Of a DNA stretch of 64,000 nt, positions 51,853 through 59,256 are shown piece after piece. The stretch is taken from NCBI GenBank assembly GCA_963707965.1, contig CAVPRR010000007.1:62001-126000 (forward strand), read 5' to 3'. Positions within the stretch are counted from its first letter, which is position 1. Each line of letters begins with the position of its first letter. A program made the position numbers and the translations under genes. Source of the stretch: VRUE01 sp963707965 (GTDB lineage Bacteria; Actinomycetota; Thermoleophilia; Solirubrobacterales; 70-9). Under the pieces are notes generated by a model that had not been told where the DNA came from, made no database searches, and worked only from the letters and a program-made list of their open reading frames with translations.

Positions 51853-52806
51853 GGTCTGCTCCCTCATCAGCTCGGTTGCGGCGCTGGCGGGGTCCAGCTC
51901 GCGCTTCACCACCCGCTCCAGGAGAGCGGCCGTCTCGGGGTCCCCGCTGACCGTCTCCTCCAGCCGCCGCCGCATCCGCGATGCGGCGATCCCCAGCACC
52001 TCGTTGCGCAGGTTGCGAGCGCGCCGCTCCTCCAGCGTTCCGGCCGCCTCGATGTGGGCGTGGTGCGCGTCGATCTTCGACAGCAGCTCCTCCACTCCCT
52101 CGCCGCGCGCCGCCTCGGTGCGCAGGATCGGCACCCTCCAGCCGCTCGGATCCTGGGAGAGCGCCAGAACGCTGCGCACCTCGCGCACCATCGTGTCGGT
52201 CATCGGGTGGTCGGCCTTGTTGACGACGATGATGTCGGGAATCTCCATCACCCCCGCCTTCAGCGCCTGGATCGAGTCGCCCGAGCCGGGCATCAACGCC
52301 AGCACGATCGTGTCGGCGTGGTCGACGATGTCGATCTCGGCCTGACCGACCCCGACGGTCTCGATCAGAACGTCGTCCTTGCCGGCCGCGTCCATGACGA
52401 GCGCCACCTGCAGGGCGGCCTCGGAGAGTCCCCCCAGCGCCCCGCGCGTCGCCATCGAGCGGATGAACACACCGGGGTCGAGAAAGTGGTCCGAGAGCCG
52501 GATCCGGTCGCCCAGCAGCGCGCCGCTGGTGAAGGGGCTGGAGGGATCGACGGAGAGCACCGCGACCTCCCGGTCGGCCTTGCGAAGCTCGGCGGTCAGC
52601 GCCCCGATCAGCGTGCTCTTGCCGACGCCCGGGGGCCCGGTGAAGCCGACGATCCTCGCCCTGCCGGTGCGCGGGTAGACCTCGCGGACCAGTTCCCATC
52701 CGGCGGGGTCGTCGGACTCGATCAGGGTGATCGCCCGCGCCAGCGCGCGCTTGTCGCCGGCGACCAGCCGCTCGGCGAGCGAGGCGGATTTCGCGGTGTC
52801 GGTCAT
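51844..52806 (-). CDS. meaB: MeaB/ArgK-type GTPase, methylmalonyl-CoA mutase chaperone
   Basis: 320 residues. P-loop GPPGVGKST is at 57-65, followed by LSVDPSSPFTSGALLGDRIRL and the guanine-binding NKAD in IIVVNKADHPMTD. MeaB guards and reactivates cobalamin in methylmalonyl-CoA mutase. The mutase genes are 13 kb away (36307-38993), so it is unlinked. Divergent from the acyltransferase gene with a 41-base gap; followed by the PRC-barrel gene with an 8-base overlap. Confidence 0.94.
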   Translation of the reverse strand: MTDTAKSASLAERLVAGDKRALARAITLIESDDPAGWELVREVYPRTGRARIVGFTGPPGVGKSTLIGALTAELRKADREVAVLSVDPSSPFTSGALLGDRIRLSDHFLDPGVFIRSMATRGALGGLSEAALQVALVMDAAGKDDVLIETVGVGQAEIDIVDHADTIVLALMPGSGDSIQALKAGVMEIPDIIVVNKADHPMTDTMVREVRSVLALSQDPSGWRVPILRTEAARGEGVEELLSKIDAHHAHIEAAGTLEERRARNLRNEVLGIAASRMRRRLEETVSGDPETAALLERVVKRELDPASAATELMREQTGE

Positions 52807-52847
52807 CGCGCAGCCGCCCGCTTTGCCGGCGGCGCGAGGAACTGGAT

Positions 52848-53561
52848 ATGCACGCCTGGTCGCTCGGCGCTCACAGTGAGGCGGAGTCTAAAGTGCGGCT
52901 CGCCGTGATCCGCTTCATTCGCTTTTGCGCCCGCAACGGGATGCTGACGCCGAGATACGCGCCGCTGCTCGGCCGCTACCTGCGCCGCCGCCTCCTGACC
53001 CGCGCCGGCTGGCGCTGGCGCACCGACGGGCTGGTCTTCTTCGGCCGCGGCCTGGAACTGCACGTCGCCCCCCGTGGCCGGGTCGAGTTCGGCCGCTTCG
53101 TCTGGCTGGGCGACGGCACCAAGATCCGCTGCCACGAGGGTGTGGTCCAGATCGGCGCCAAGTCGGTGCTCGGGCAGGAGTGCACGATCTCCGCCTACCG
53201 GCGGGTGCGAATCGGCGAGCAATGCGTGATCGCCGACCGGGCGATGTTCATCGACTTCGACCACGGCGTGGTCGAGGTCGAGCGGCCGATCCGCCAGCAG
53301 GGCATCTATACGCGCGACGTCGAGGTCGGATCCAACGTCTGGATCGGCTACGGAGCCTGCATACTGCGCGGCGTGCGGGTCGGCGACAACTCGATCATCG
53401 GCACCAATGCCGTGGTCACCAGGGACGTCCCCGCCAACGCCGTCGTGGCCGGCATCCCCGCCAAGGTGATCCGCATGCGAGAGGCCCCGCAGGAGCTGCG
53501 CTGGGCCCAGCCGGTCGAGCCCGACCCGGCGGCGTCGACCACCCTCCCCCAGCCCGACTGA
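52848..53561 (+). CDS. Hexapeptide-repeat acyltransferase (left-handed beta-helix, WbbJ-like)
   Basis: 237 residues. Basic, possibly membrane-binding N-terminus, then hexapeptide repeats from about residue 65 (LELHVAPRGRVEFGRFVWLGDG) with the late signature VGSNVWIGYGACILRGVRVGDNSIIGTNAVVTRDVPANAVVAGIPAKVIR-type sequence that ends most xenobiotic/sugar acetyltransferases. Family role: O-acetylation of sugars with acetyl-CoA. The catalytic His of the family is likely in DFDHGVVEVE. Lone plus-strand gene; substrate unknown. Confidence 0.88.
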   Translation: MHAWSLGAHSEAESKVRLAVIRFIRFCARNGMLTPRYAPLLGRYLRRRLLTRAGWRWRTDGLVFFGRGLELHVAPRGRVEFGRFVWLGDGTKIRCHEGVVQIGAKSVLGQECTISAYRRVRIGEQCVIADRAMFIDFDHGVVEVERPIRQQGIYTRDVEVGSNVWIGYGACILRGVRVGDNSIIGTNAVVTRDVPANAVVAGIPAKVIRMREAPQELRWAQPVEPDPAASTTLPQPD

Positions 53562-53565
53562 TCCG

Positions 53566-53648
53566 GGATCACCCCGGCCGCCCGCCCGGCCCAACCGTTC
53601 CTGGATCACCCCGACGGCCCGCCCGGCCCAACCGTTCCTGGATCACCC
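53566..53648. repeat. 37-bp tandem duplication after the acyltransferase gene
   Basis: GGATCACCCC at 53566 recurs at 53603 and 53640; between them is a CCGCCCGGCCCAACCGTTCCT-like stretch. It begins just after the acyltransferase stop and ends 10 bases before the vapC stop, so it fills the convergent gap. Confidence 0.85.
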
Positions 53649-53657
53649 AACAACCGC

Positions 53658-54050
53658 TCACCCGAGAGCAGGTGCAAGGTCAGTCTTTGCGAAATCGTCG
53701 CCGGTGAAGAGCAGCGGGCGGGCGGCGACGTGGGCGGTCGCGTAAGTCATGCAGTCGCCGAAGTTGAGGGCGGCCGGATGGCGGCCCTTGCCATAGCGGA
53801 TGAAGGCCTGGATGGCGATGCTCCAGTGGCGGTCGTCGAATGGGATGACGATCACCCCCCTCTCTTCTATGAACCTCGCGACGAGTCCACGACCGCGCAG
53901 GTCCATGAAACCGATCAGCACCATGCCAGTCTCCACCAGGGTGGGCGCGCCGATCCCCAAATTGGCGGTCTCTGTCATGGCCGCGACGAGCCGATCGTGG
54001 CCCTGCTCCTCGAGGATCGCGGACACGACCGCTGAGCTGTCGAGGATCAA
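53658..54050 (-). CDS. vapC: VapC-type PIN-domain ribonuclease toxin
   Basis: 130 residues. All four PIN acidic residues are visible: Asp4 (MILDSSA), Glu40 (TLVETG), Asp99 (NFGDCMTYA) and Asp118 (TGDDF). It starts four bases inside the antitoxin gene, the normal coupling for vapBC. VapC toxins cut specific tRNA or rRNA. Complete and probably functional. Confidence 0.92.
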   Translation of the reverse strand: MILDSSAVVSAILEEQGHDRLVAAMTETANLGIGAPTLVETGMVLIGFMDLRGRGLVARFIEERGVIVIPFDDRHWSIAIQAFIRYGKGRHPAALNFGDCMTYATAHVAARPLLFTGDDFAKTDLAPALG

Positions 54051-54325
54051 TATCCCTCCGGTCCGTAGCCGAGGATCTCTTCTCGCTCGGCTTTCGTCAT
54101 CGGCGGCCGACCGCGCAGCTCCTCCGGGATTTGCGGCCAGATCTCCGTTTCCAGGAATCGCAGGAAGTCTCCGGTGCGCGGAGACTTGCCGCCGCGTTCG
54201 AGCTCAAGCCGGTCGTGCCGCTCACGCAGCGCCTGGCGCACTGCGCCAGTCTTGCTCTCGCCGGCAAGCTCTGCCACTTCTGCGGCCAATTTCTCGGTCT
54301 CCGGGTCCTTGATGCTCAGGGCCAT
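54047..54325 (-). CDS. vapB: VapB-type antitoxin (Rv0623/PSK-transcription-factor-like)
   Basis: 92 residues. N-terminal ALSIKDPETEKLAAEVAELAG is the opening of the Rv0623-like antitoxin family, with SKTGAVRQALRERH as the DNA-binding helix pair. The acidic/aromatic C-terminal half (FLRFLETEIWPQIP) would wrap the PIN domain. Overlaps vapC by four bases. A palindrome sits directly on the start codon, fitting autorepression. Confidence 0.85.
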   Translation of the reverse strand: MALSIKDPETEKLAAEVAELAGESKTGAVRQALRERHDRLELERGGKSPRTGDFLRFLETEIWPQIPEELRGRPPMTKAEREEILGYGPEGY

Positions 54326-54360
54326 GGTAGAAAGGTACCAAAGTACCCTTTTTCTACCAT
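54324..54360. promoter_or_regulatory. Imperfect palindrome at the vapB start, probable autorepressor site
   Basis: ATGGTAGAAA(GG)TAC - CAAA - GTACCC(TT)TTTCTACCAT: outer arms ATGGTAGAAA/TTTCTACCAT and inner GGTAC/GTACC around CAAA. AT-rich against the background. On the gene strand it ends at the ATG, leaving no room for a Shine-Dalgarno site, so a leaderless mRNA is possible. Confidence 0.65.
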
Positions 54361-54477
54361 AGGGTCACTTGCACGCCTCCCTCTCGCCAATGCGCCATCG
54401 GGAGCACCATGACGGGTCCCGCCTCGCGTGTGGCGCGCGTAATGAAGAGATTCTGTGACTGAGGGGTAGCGGAAGCG

Positions 54478-55671
54478 TCACGCAGGACTCGGGTCGCCGA
54501 CCAGATCCGCGTACACGGCGGCAGTCTGCTCGGCGACGTCGCCCCAGTCGAAGCGCCGCAGGTGGTCGTAGGCTTCGGCGACCAGGCGGCGCCCCAGCTC
54601 GTCGTCGCGCAGAACGCGGATCGCGACCTCTGCGAGCGCGCCCGGGTCGCGGGGGCGGAAGCGCAGGCCGGCCTCCTCGTGCGGGACGACCTCCCGCAGC
54701 CCGCCGGTATCGGCAACGATGCAGGGGCACCCTGAGGCCATCGCCTCCAGCGCCACCAGGCCGAACGGCTCATAAATGGACGGCACCACCGTGAGGTCGG
54801 CGATCTTGTAGAGCGAGTGCAGCACGTCGTCGCCGATCCAGCCGAGGAACGTGCCGTGCTCCATCAGCCCCAGCTCATCCGCCTGCTTGTGAAGCTCCGC
54901 CTCGTGAGTGCCGGAGCCGGCCACGAGGAAGCGGGTCCCCGGCGCCTCCTCGATCACCCGCGGCATCGCCTCCAGCGCAAGCTGGAAGCCCTTCTCATAG
55001 ACCAGCCGGCCGATCAGCAGCACCAGCTTCTCCTCCGGCGCCGCGAACTCCGCCCGCAGCCTCCTCAGCTCCGCGGGGTCCTGCGGTTGCAGGTCGTCGG
55101 GATCGATCCCGTTGGGTATCACGCTGATTCGCTCCTCCTCGACGCCGAAGATGTCGGCGACCTGCTCGCGCATGTAGTGGGAGCAGGCGATCACGCGCTC
55201 GGAGCGATTGGTGATCCAGCGCTCGACCCCGTGGATGTAGGTCTGCGGGTGCTTGTCGACCCAGCCCTGGTGACGACCGTGCTCGGTGGCGTGGATCGTC
55301 GTCACCAGCGGGGCGTTGAACCGTTTGGCGAGGTGGTCGCAGGCGTTGGCGACCAGCCAGTCGTGACCGTGGACGAGGTCGAAGCTGAAGCGGTCGCCGA
55401 GCTCGACCCCGGCCGCCAGCATGTCGGAGTTCATCCGCTCCACCCAGGCGACGAACTCGCCGAGGTCGGTGGGGCGCTTGGGCTCGCGGATGCGATGGAT
55501 CAGGACTCCGGCGCGGCGCTCCTCCTCCGGCGACTCCTCCCCGCCACGCGTGAGCACGTGAACCTCGATCTCGCGCTCGACCAGCGCCTCGGAGAGCTTG
55601 CGGACGTGGCGGGCGAGCCCGCCCTCGATCAGCGGCGGGTACTCCCAGGAGAGGATCAGGACGCGGGTCAT
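54478..55671 (-). CDS. GT4 family glycosyltransferase (glycogen-synthase-like)
   Basis: 397 residues from the ATG at 55671. N-terminal SWEYPPLIEGGLARHV is typical for alpha-glucan/glycogen-synthase-like GT4 proteins (ADP- or UDP-glucose). Donor site: VIPNGIDPDD, LIGRLVYEKGF, and the EX7E element in YEPFGLVALEAMASG. Works with the GH57 branching enzyme upstream, as is common. The start region is duplicated (17 bp), giving a six-codon upstream frame MTRTAR whose TGA overlaps this ATG. Last gene of the methyltransferase - GH57 - GT4 operon. Confidence 0.92.
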   Translation of the reverse strand: MTRVLILSWEYPPLIEGGLARHVRKLSEALVEREIEVHVLTRGGEESPEEERRAGVLIHRIREPKRPTDLGEFVAWVERMNSDMLAAGVELGDRFSFDLVHGHDWLVANACDHLAKRFNAPLVTTIHATEHGRHQGWVDKHPQTYIHGVERWITNRSERVIACSHYMREQVADIFGVEEERISVIPNGIDPDDLQPQDPAELRRLRAEFAAPEEKLVLLIGRLVYEKGFQLALEAMPRVIEEAPGTRFLVAGSGTHEAELHKQADELGLMEHGTFLGWIGDDVLHSLYKIADLTVVPSIYEPFGLVALEAMASGCPCIVADTGGLREVVPHEEAGLRFRPRDPGALAEVAIRVLRDDELGRRLVAEAYDHLRRFDWGDVAEQTAAVYADLVGDPSPA

Positions 55672-55696
55672 CTTGCGGTGCGGGTCATCTTGCGGA
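55663..55696. repeat. 17-bp tandem duplication containing the GT4 start codon
   Basis: GCGGGTCATCTTGCGGT at 55663 and again at 55680 (16 of 17 identical). Each copy holds the gene-strand CAAGATGACCCGC, so two ATGs lie 17 bases apart in different frames. The upstream one opens MTRTAR-stop, with stop and real start fused as ATGA. Confidence 0.93.
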
Positions 55697-55698
55697 GG

Positions 55699-57183
55699 TC
55701 AGGGCTCCAGCAGGGGTGCGAGGCTCAGGTCCGGGGCAAGTGATCGCATGCACGGATCGATGGAGAATGGGGAGTCTATGGCCTGCAACATCGCCTCTGC
55801 GTGCTCGGTCGCTCGCTGGAACGCGTAGTCGCCCGCCTGCCCACGCTGGTCGAGGAAGGCCCAGTCGCTGGCCTGCGCGGCCAGCAGCTCGCGCGCGGCC
55901 CGCAGCGCGGCGGGGCCGTTGAGCGCGGCGGGGCCGTTGAGCCCGGTGGGGCCGTCGAGCCCGGCGGAGAGCGCCCGCAGCATGCGCAGCTCCAACCGCC
56001 GCGCGCCCCAGGCGAGGTCGGCGACCTGTGGCGAGTCCCAGGTGCGCAGGTCCTTGCCCTCCCCCCAGCTCGACGCCGCAAGCGGCAGCTCGACCGGCTC
56101 GTGCTCGGCCAGCGCCTCCGGAACCGTGAGCGGCCGCACCCCTGCGCCCGCAGCGCCGGCCAGCACCTCTCGCAGCCAGGTGGCGCCCTCCGACCACCAG
56201 TGGCCAAGCAGCTCCGTGTCGATCGCGAAGACGAGGAGGCCCCGTCTCCCATGGGACCGGGTGAACTCGCGCAGGCGGTCGGCGGCGGCCACGAGGAACT
56301 CGGCGGCCTGGCGCCTCGCTGCCTCCTCCCCCGCACCTGGGTCATAGGCACCACCCCCCACCCTCCAGATCCTCACTCCCCGCAGCGACTTCCCCGCGAA
56401 CTGGGCGTGGTCGGGATCGGACGGATAGCCGTCGAGCGACCACAGCCAGCTCACCGCCTGCCAGTCGATCGGCAGCGCCACGGGCCCCGCCGCAGTCGCC
56501 ACCGGCTTGAGCGCCTCCAGCGGCTCACGGTGGGCGCTCTGGTCAACGCAGAACCAGCGCACCCCGTGCTCCGAGAGCCGCCACTCCAGCCCGGGCACGT
56601 AGGCGCACTCGGGAAGCCAGAAGCCGCCCTGCCAGCCGAACCGGCGCCGGTGCGAGCGGATGCCGGCGTCGAGCTGCAGGCCCAGCCCGGCCCGCGTTGC
56701 GAGCAGTGGCAGCACTGCATGGGTGGCAGTCGAGGTCGCCAGGGCGATCCGTCCGGTTTCCTGCGCCTCGCGAAACGGCCGCAGTGGATCTCCCCCGCAC
56801 GCGTCGAGCAGCTCCAGCGCGTGCCGGTACCGGGCCACCTCCCCCTCACAGGCGGCCCTGCACTCCGCGGGCACCTCATCCAGATCCGCCTCCGCGGCGC
56901 CGATTCGCCACCGGATCAGGAACTCCCGCAGCCGCTCCCGGGCGCCCTCGTCCTCCAGCTGGTCGGCAAGCACCGGTGTGATGGTCATCGTCAGCCGATC
57001 GGCGACCTCCAGGACGGGCAGGTAGGACCGGGTCACCGCATCGAACAGCCACTCCTCCCCGAACGGATAGGTCCCGAAGCCCTCCACATACGGCATGTGG
57101 CTGTGCAGGACGATCGCCAGATCCCCGACCGTGCCCTCGCCGGCGGACCCTTTCCCCGGCGGCGGCGCCTCCGCCTCACGCAT
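55699..57183 (-). CDS. GH57 1,4-alpha-glucan branching enzyme (DUF1957 type)
   Basis: 494 residues. GH57 motifs: LHSHMPYV (27-33), SATHAVLP-like TATHAVLPLL, the nucleophile in WLPECAYVPG, FAIDTELLGHWWSEG with the catalytic Asp, and the C-terminal helical DUF1957 part. It forms alpha-1,6 branches in alpha-glucan. An in-frame 18-bp repeat adds Gly-Leu-Asn-Gly-Pro-Ala units between helices near residue 410. It overlaps the methyltransferase start region upstream by eight bases. Confidence 0.92.
   Translation of the reverse strand: MREAEAPPPGKGSAGEGTVGDLAIVLHSHMPYVEGFGTYPFGEEWLFDAVTRSYLPVLEVADRLTMTITPVLADQLEDEGARERLREFLIRWRIGAAEADLDEVPAECRAACEGEVARYRHALELLDACGGDPLRPFREAQETGRIALATSTATHAVLPLLATRAGLGLQLDAGIRSHRRRFGWQGGFWLPECAYVPGLEWRLSEHGVRWFCVDQSAHREPLEALKPVATAAGPVALPIDWQAVSWLWSLDGYPSDPDHAQFAGKSLRGVRIWRVGGGAYDPGAGEEAARRQAAEFLVAAADRLREFTRSHGRRGLLVFAIDTELLGHWWSEGATWLREVLAGAAGAGVRPLTVPEALAEHEPVELPLAASSWGEGKDLRTWDSPQVADLAWGARRLELRMLRALSAGLDGPTGLNGPAALNGPAALRAARELLAAQASDWAFLDQRGQAGDYAFQRATEHAEAMLQAIDSPFSIDPCMRSLAPDLSLAPLLEP
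55904..55965. repeat. 18-bp in-frame tandem repeat, about 3.4 copies, in the GH57 gene
   Basis: Units start at 55904, 55922, 55940 and 55958 (AGCGCGGCGGGGCCGTTG type). They encode the repeated LNGPAA/LNGPTG stretch. Confidence 0.9.
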
Positions 57184-57937
57184 GGCAGATGGCGAGAAAG
57201 TCGAGAGCCCGGTCGAGGTCCTTCGCCCTCAGGTTGAAGTCCCGCGCGGAGATCGCCGGGGTGAAGCGGTCGTAGAAGGGCTTGGTCAGGTGGAGGGTCC
57301 TGTGGACGCTGTCCCAGCCGAGCTTGACCGCGAGCTCGTGGGCGCGCAGCTTGCGGGCATGGAAGACGCCGAGCATCTCGACGCGCCGGAAATGCGCCTC
57401 GCAGAGGCCCCGGAACTCCTCCGCGCGGTACTCGCGCACGTGCCAGGGGTTGTCGGACTTCTCGGCACCGGGAGGGGCCAGGGTCAGCAGGTTCGGCGTC
57501 GAGACGTACGCGACGCCACCCGGCTCGAGCATCGACTTGAAGTGCTCGAGGATGGCTCCCGCGTCCTGCACGTGCTCGATCGTCTGCAGGAAGACGACCG
57601 CGTCGCAGGGCTCGGAGAAGCTCTCGACCAGGTCCCGCTCGAAGCGCAGGTTCGGCCGCACGTAGCGAAGCCGCGCGTGCTCGTGCGCCTCCGGGTTGGC
57701 GTCGACCCCGACCACGCTCGCCGCCGCGCCGGCCAGCACGTCGGAGCCGTAGCCCTCGCCGCAGGCCATGTCGACCACCCGCCCGCCGGCGACCCGCGCC
57801 GCGATCCACTCATACACCGCCAGGTGCCGGCGGAACCAGTAGTTCTCCTCCGGCACGTCGGGCAGCGTCCGCTCGCCGGTCAACGGCAGCGGCGGCACCC
57901 CCAGGGGTTGGTTGAGCTGGACGTATTCGCGCTCCAC
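57176..57937 (-). CDS. Class I SAM-dependent methyltransferase in the alpha-glucan operon
   Basis: 253 residues from a GTG at 57937. Motif I VVDMACGEGYGSDVLAG, acidic loop VVGVDANPEAHEHA, and VVFLQTIEHVQDA for motif II; VAYVSTPN follows. Overlaps the GH57 gene by eight bases, so it is the first gene of methyltransferase - GH57 - GT4. In such operons it could methylate the glucan or a primer, but its target is not shown. The phylogenetic flavour is of sugar/lipid methyltransferases (UbiE-like). Confidence 0.85.
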   Translation of the reverse strand: MEREYVQLNQPLGVPPLPLTGERTLPDVPEENYWFRRHLAVYEWIAARVAGGRVVDMACGEGYGSDVLAGAAASVVGVDANPEAHEHARLRYVRPNLRFERDLVESFSEPCDAVVFLQTIEHVQDAGAILEHFKSMLEPGGVAYVSTPNLLTLAPPGAEKSDNPWHVREYRAEEFRGLCEAHFRRVEMLGVFHARKLRAHELAVKLGWDSVHRTLHLTKPFYDRFTPAISARDFNLRAKDLDRALDFLAICHA

Positions 57938-57963
57938 GGGGTGGGACCGTATTAAAGGTCGCC

Positions 57964-58072
57964 CTTTGTCCCTGCCTTGTTCGAGTTCGGCCTTCTTCTC
58001 TGCCTTGTTCGAGTTCGGCCTTCTTCTCTGCCCTATTCGAGTTCGACCTTTTTCTCTGCCCTGGCTCGCCTA
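57964..58072. repeat. 28-bp tandem repeat, about four copies
   Basis: TGCCYTRTTCGAGTTCGGCCTT units at 57973, 58001, 58029 and 58057. The fourth is degenerate and carries an 8-base insertion. Pyrimidine-rich (CTTCTTCTCTGCC) on the plus strand. Confidence 0.9.
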
Positions 58073-58097
58073 TCGAGTTCGCGCTTCGCCTCGGCCC

Positions 58098-58144
58098 GCG
58101 CGTTCGTCTTTACTGGCGCTGAGCGCCAGTAAAGACGAACGCGC
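58098..58144. repeat. Perfect palindromic element, 23-bp arms
   Basis: Arms of 23 bases pair exactly around a single G at 58121; ends GCGCGTTCG/CGAACGCGC. Followed by GCAGCCAGGTTCGAGA, which also follows the next copy. Confidence 0.96.
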
Positions 58145-58181
58145 AGCCAGGTTCGAGAGGATCGCCTTGTTTTCGGCCCAA

Positions 58182-58224
58182 GCGTTCGTCTTTACTGGCG
58201 CTCAGCGCCAGTAAAGACGAACGC
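58182..58224. repeat. Perfect palindromic element, 21-bp arms, second copy in the region
   Basis: Centred on a C at 58203 (the first copy has G). Same arms and same right flank (GCAGCCAGGTTCGAGA) as the element at 58098, 82 bases away, so the pair and flanks arose by duplication. Confidence 0.96.
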
Positions 58225-58309
58225 GCAGCCAGGTTCGAGAACAAACACCGAACGTGCCGTCCGGTTCGACGAAAGTGCATTGCGCCGATCCGTGTACGGT
58301 TCCCGCTCC

Positions 58310-59227
58310 ATGCCCGCCTCGCCCACGGCTACGCCCGACCACATCAAGGACGTCAACACCCGTTATCACGACGCCGCGGCCGACGAATACGACGCCAAGT
58401 GGGGCATCGACTTCGGCGACATCGGCCGCGAGCAGGTCCGGTTGAAGCTGGTCAAGGCGCTGGGCGGGCTCAACGGGGAAAGCTTCGGCGACGCGCTGGA
58501 GATCGGCGCGGGCACCGGTTACTTCTCACTCAACCTGCTCCAGCTTGGGGTGATCGAGCGACTGACGGCAACCGACATCTCCCCCGGCATGCTGAGGCGC
58601 CTCTCGAAGACCGCCGATGGGCTGGGGCTGGAGGTGACGACGGTGAGGGCCGAGGCCGAGGAGCTCCCCTTCGACGACGAGAGCTTCGACATCGTGTTCG
58701 GCCACGCGATCCTGCACCACATCCCGGATCTCGAGCGAGCCCTGGCGGAATTCCGCCGTGTGCTGCGACCGGGCGGAGCGGTTGCCTTCTGCGGCGAGCC
58801 CTCCCGCTACGGGGACCGGCTGGCGGCGCTTCCGAAGCGAGCCGGCCTGATCGTCGCGCCCGCCTGGCGGAGGCTGCTGGGTGCCCACCGCCGCGCCGTG
58901 GCGGAGGCCGAACAGTCGAAGGGACATGCGCTGGAGGGTGAGGTCGACGTCCACGCCTTCGCCCCCGGGGACCTGCGGCGGCTGCTGCGAGACGCCGGCT
59001 TCACGGACCGCCGCGTCGGCGGCGAGGAGCTGCTGGCCAACGCCTGGGGCTGGGGGCTTCGAACCGTCGAGTCGACCGCCGAGCCGGAGTCGATCCCCTT
59101 CGGCTGGCGCCGCTTCGCCTTCCACAGCTACATCGCCCTGCAGAAGGTCGACACCCGCCTGCTGGAGCCCCACCTGCCGGCCGAGCTCTTCTACAACCTG
59201 GTCGTCTCGGGCCGCAAGCCCGCCTGA
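58310..59227 (+). CDS. Class I SAM-dependent methyltransferase
   Basis: 305 residues from the ATG at 58310. Motif I ALEIGAGTGYFSLNLL, then ATDISPGML, AEAEELPFDDESFDIVFGHAILHHIPD (UbiE/Coq5-type motif II region) and RVLRPGGAVAFCGEP. The C-terminal 100 residues (DLRRLLRDAGFTDRRVGG, FHSYIALQKVD) are not typical of the core. Substrate unknown; motif style suits small-molecule or lipid methylation. The 3' end including the stop is tandemly duplicated (26 bp). Confidence 0.88.
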   Translation: MPASPTATPDHIKDVNTRYHDAAADEYDAKWGIDFGDIGREQVRLKLVKALGGLNGESFGDALEIGAGTGYFSLNLLQLGVIERLTATDISPGMLRRLSKTADGLGLEVTTVRAEAEELPFDDESFDIVFGHAILHHIPDLERALAEFRRVLRPGGAVAFCGEPSRYGDRLAALPKRAGLIVAPAWRRLLGAHRRAVAEAEQSKGHALEGEVDVHAFAPGDLRRLLRDAGFTDRRVGGEELLANAWGWGLRTVESTAEPESIPFGWRRFAFHSYIALQKVDTRLLEPHLPAELFYNLVVSGRKPA

Positions 59228-59256
59228 TCATCTCGGGCCGCAAGCCCGCCTGGTCA
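59205..59256. repeat. 26-bp tandem duplication carrying stop codons of two convergent genes
   Basis: TCTCGGGCCGCAAGCCCGCC-TGRTCA at 59205 and 59231, one mismatch. The first copy holds the methyltransferase TGA (59225-59227). The last three bases of the second copy are the adenylate cyclase stop on the opposite strand. Confidence 0.95.

Larger units (their letters stand above)
57938..58309. other. Gene-free 372-base region made almost wholly of repeats
   Basis: Between divergent methyltransferase genes. It holds four 28-bp tandem units, then two perfect palindromes embedded in an 82-bp direct repeat. No open frame has coding character. Both flanking promoters must lie here. Confidence 0.8.

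Noticed and set aside
53658..54325. VapBC as sign of a mobile island
   Set aside because: No integrase, tRNA or attachment-like repeats nearby; base composition is like the surroundings except the operator.
57964..58224. Regular repeats resembling a CRISPR array
   Set aside because: Units abut directly with no unique spacers, and no cas genes are present.
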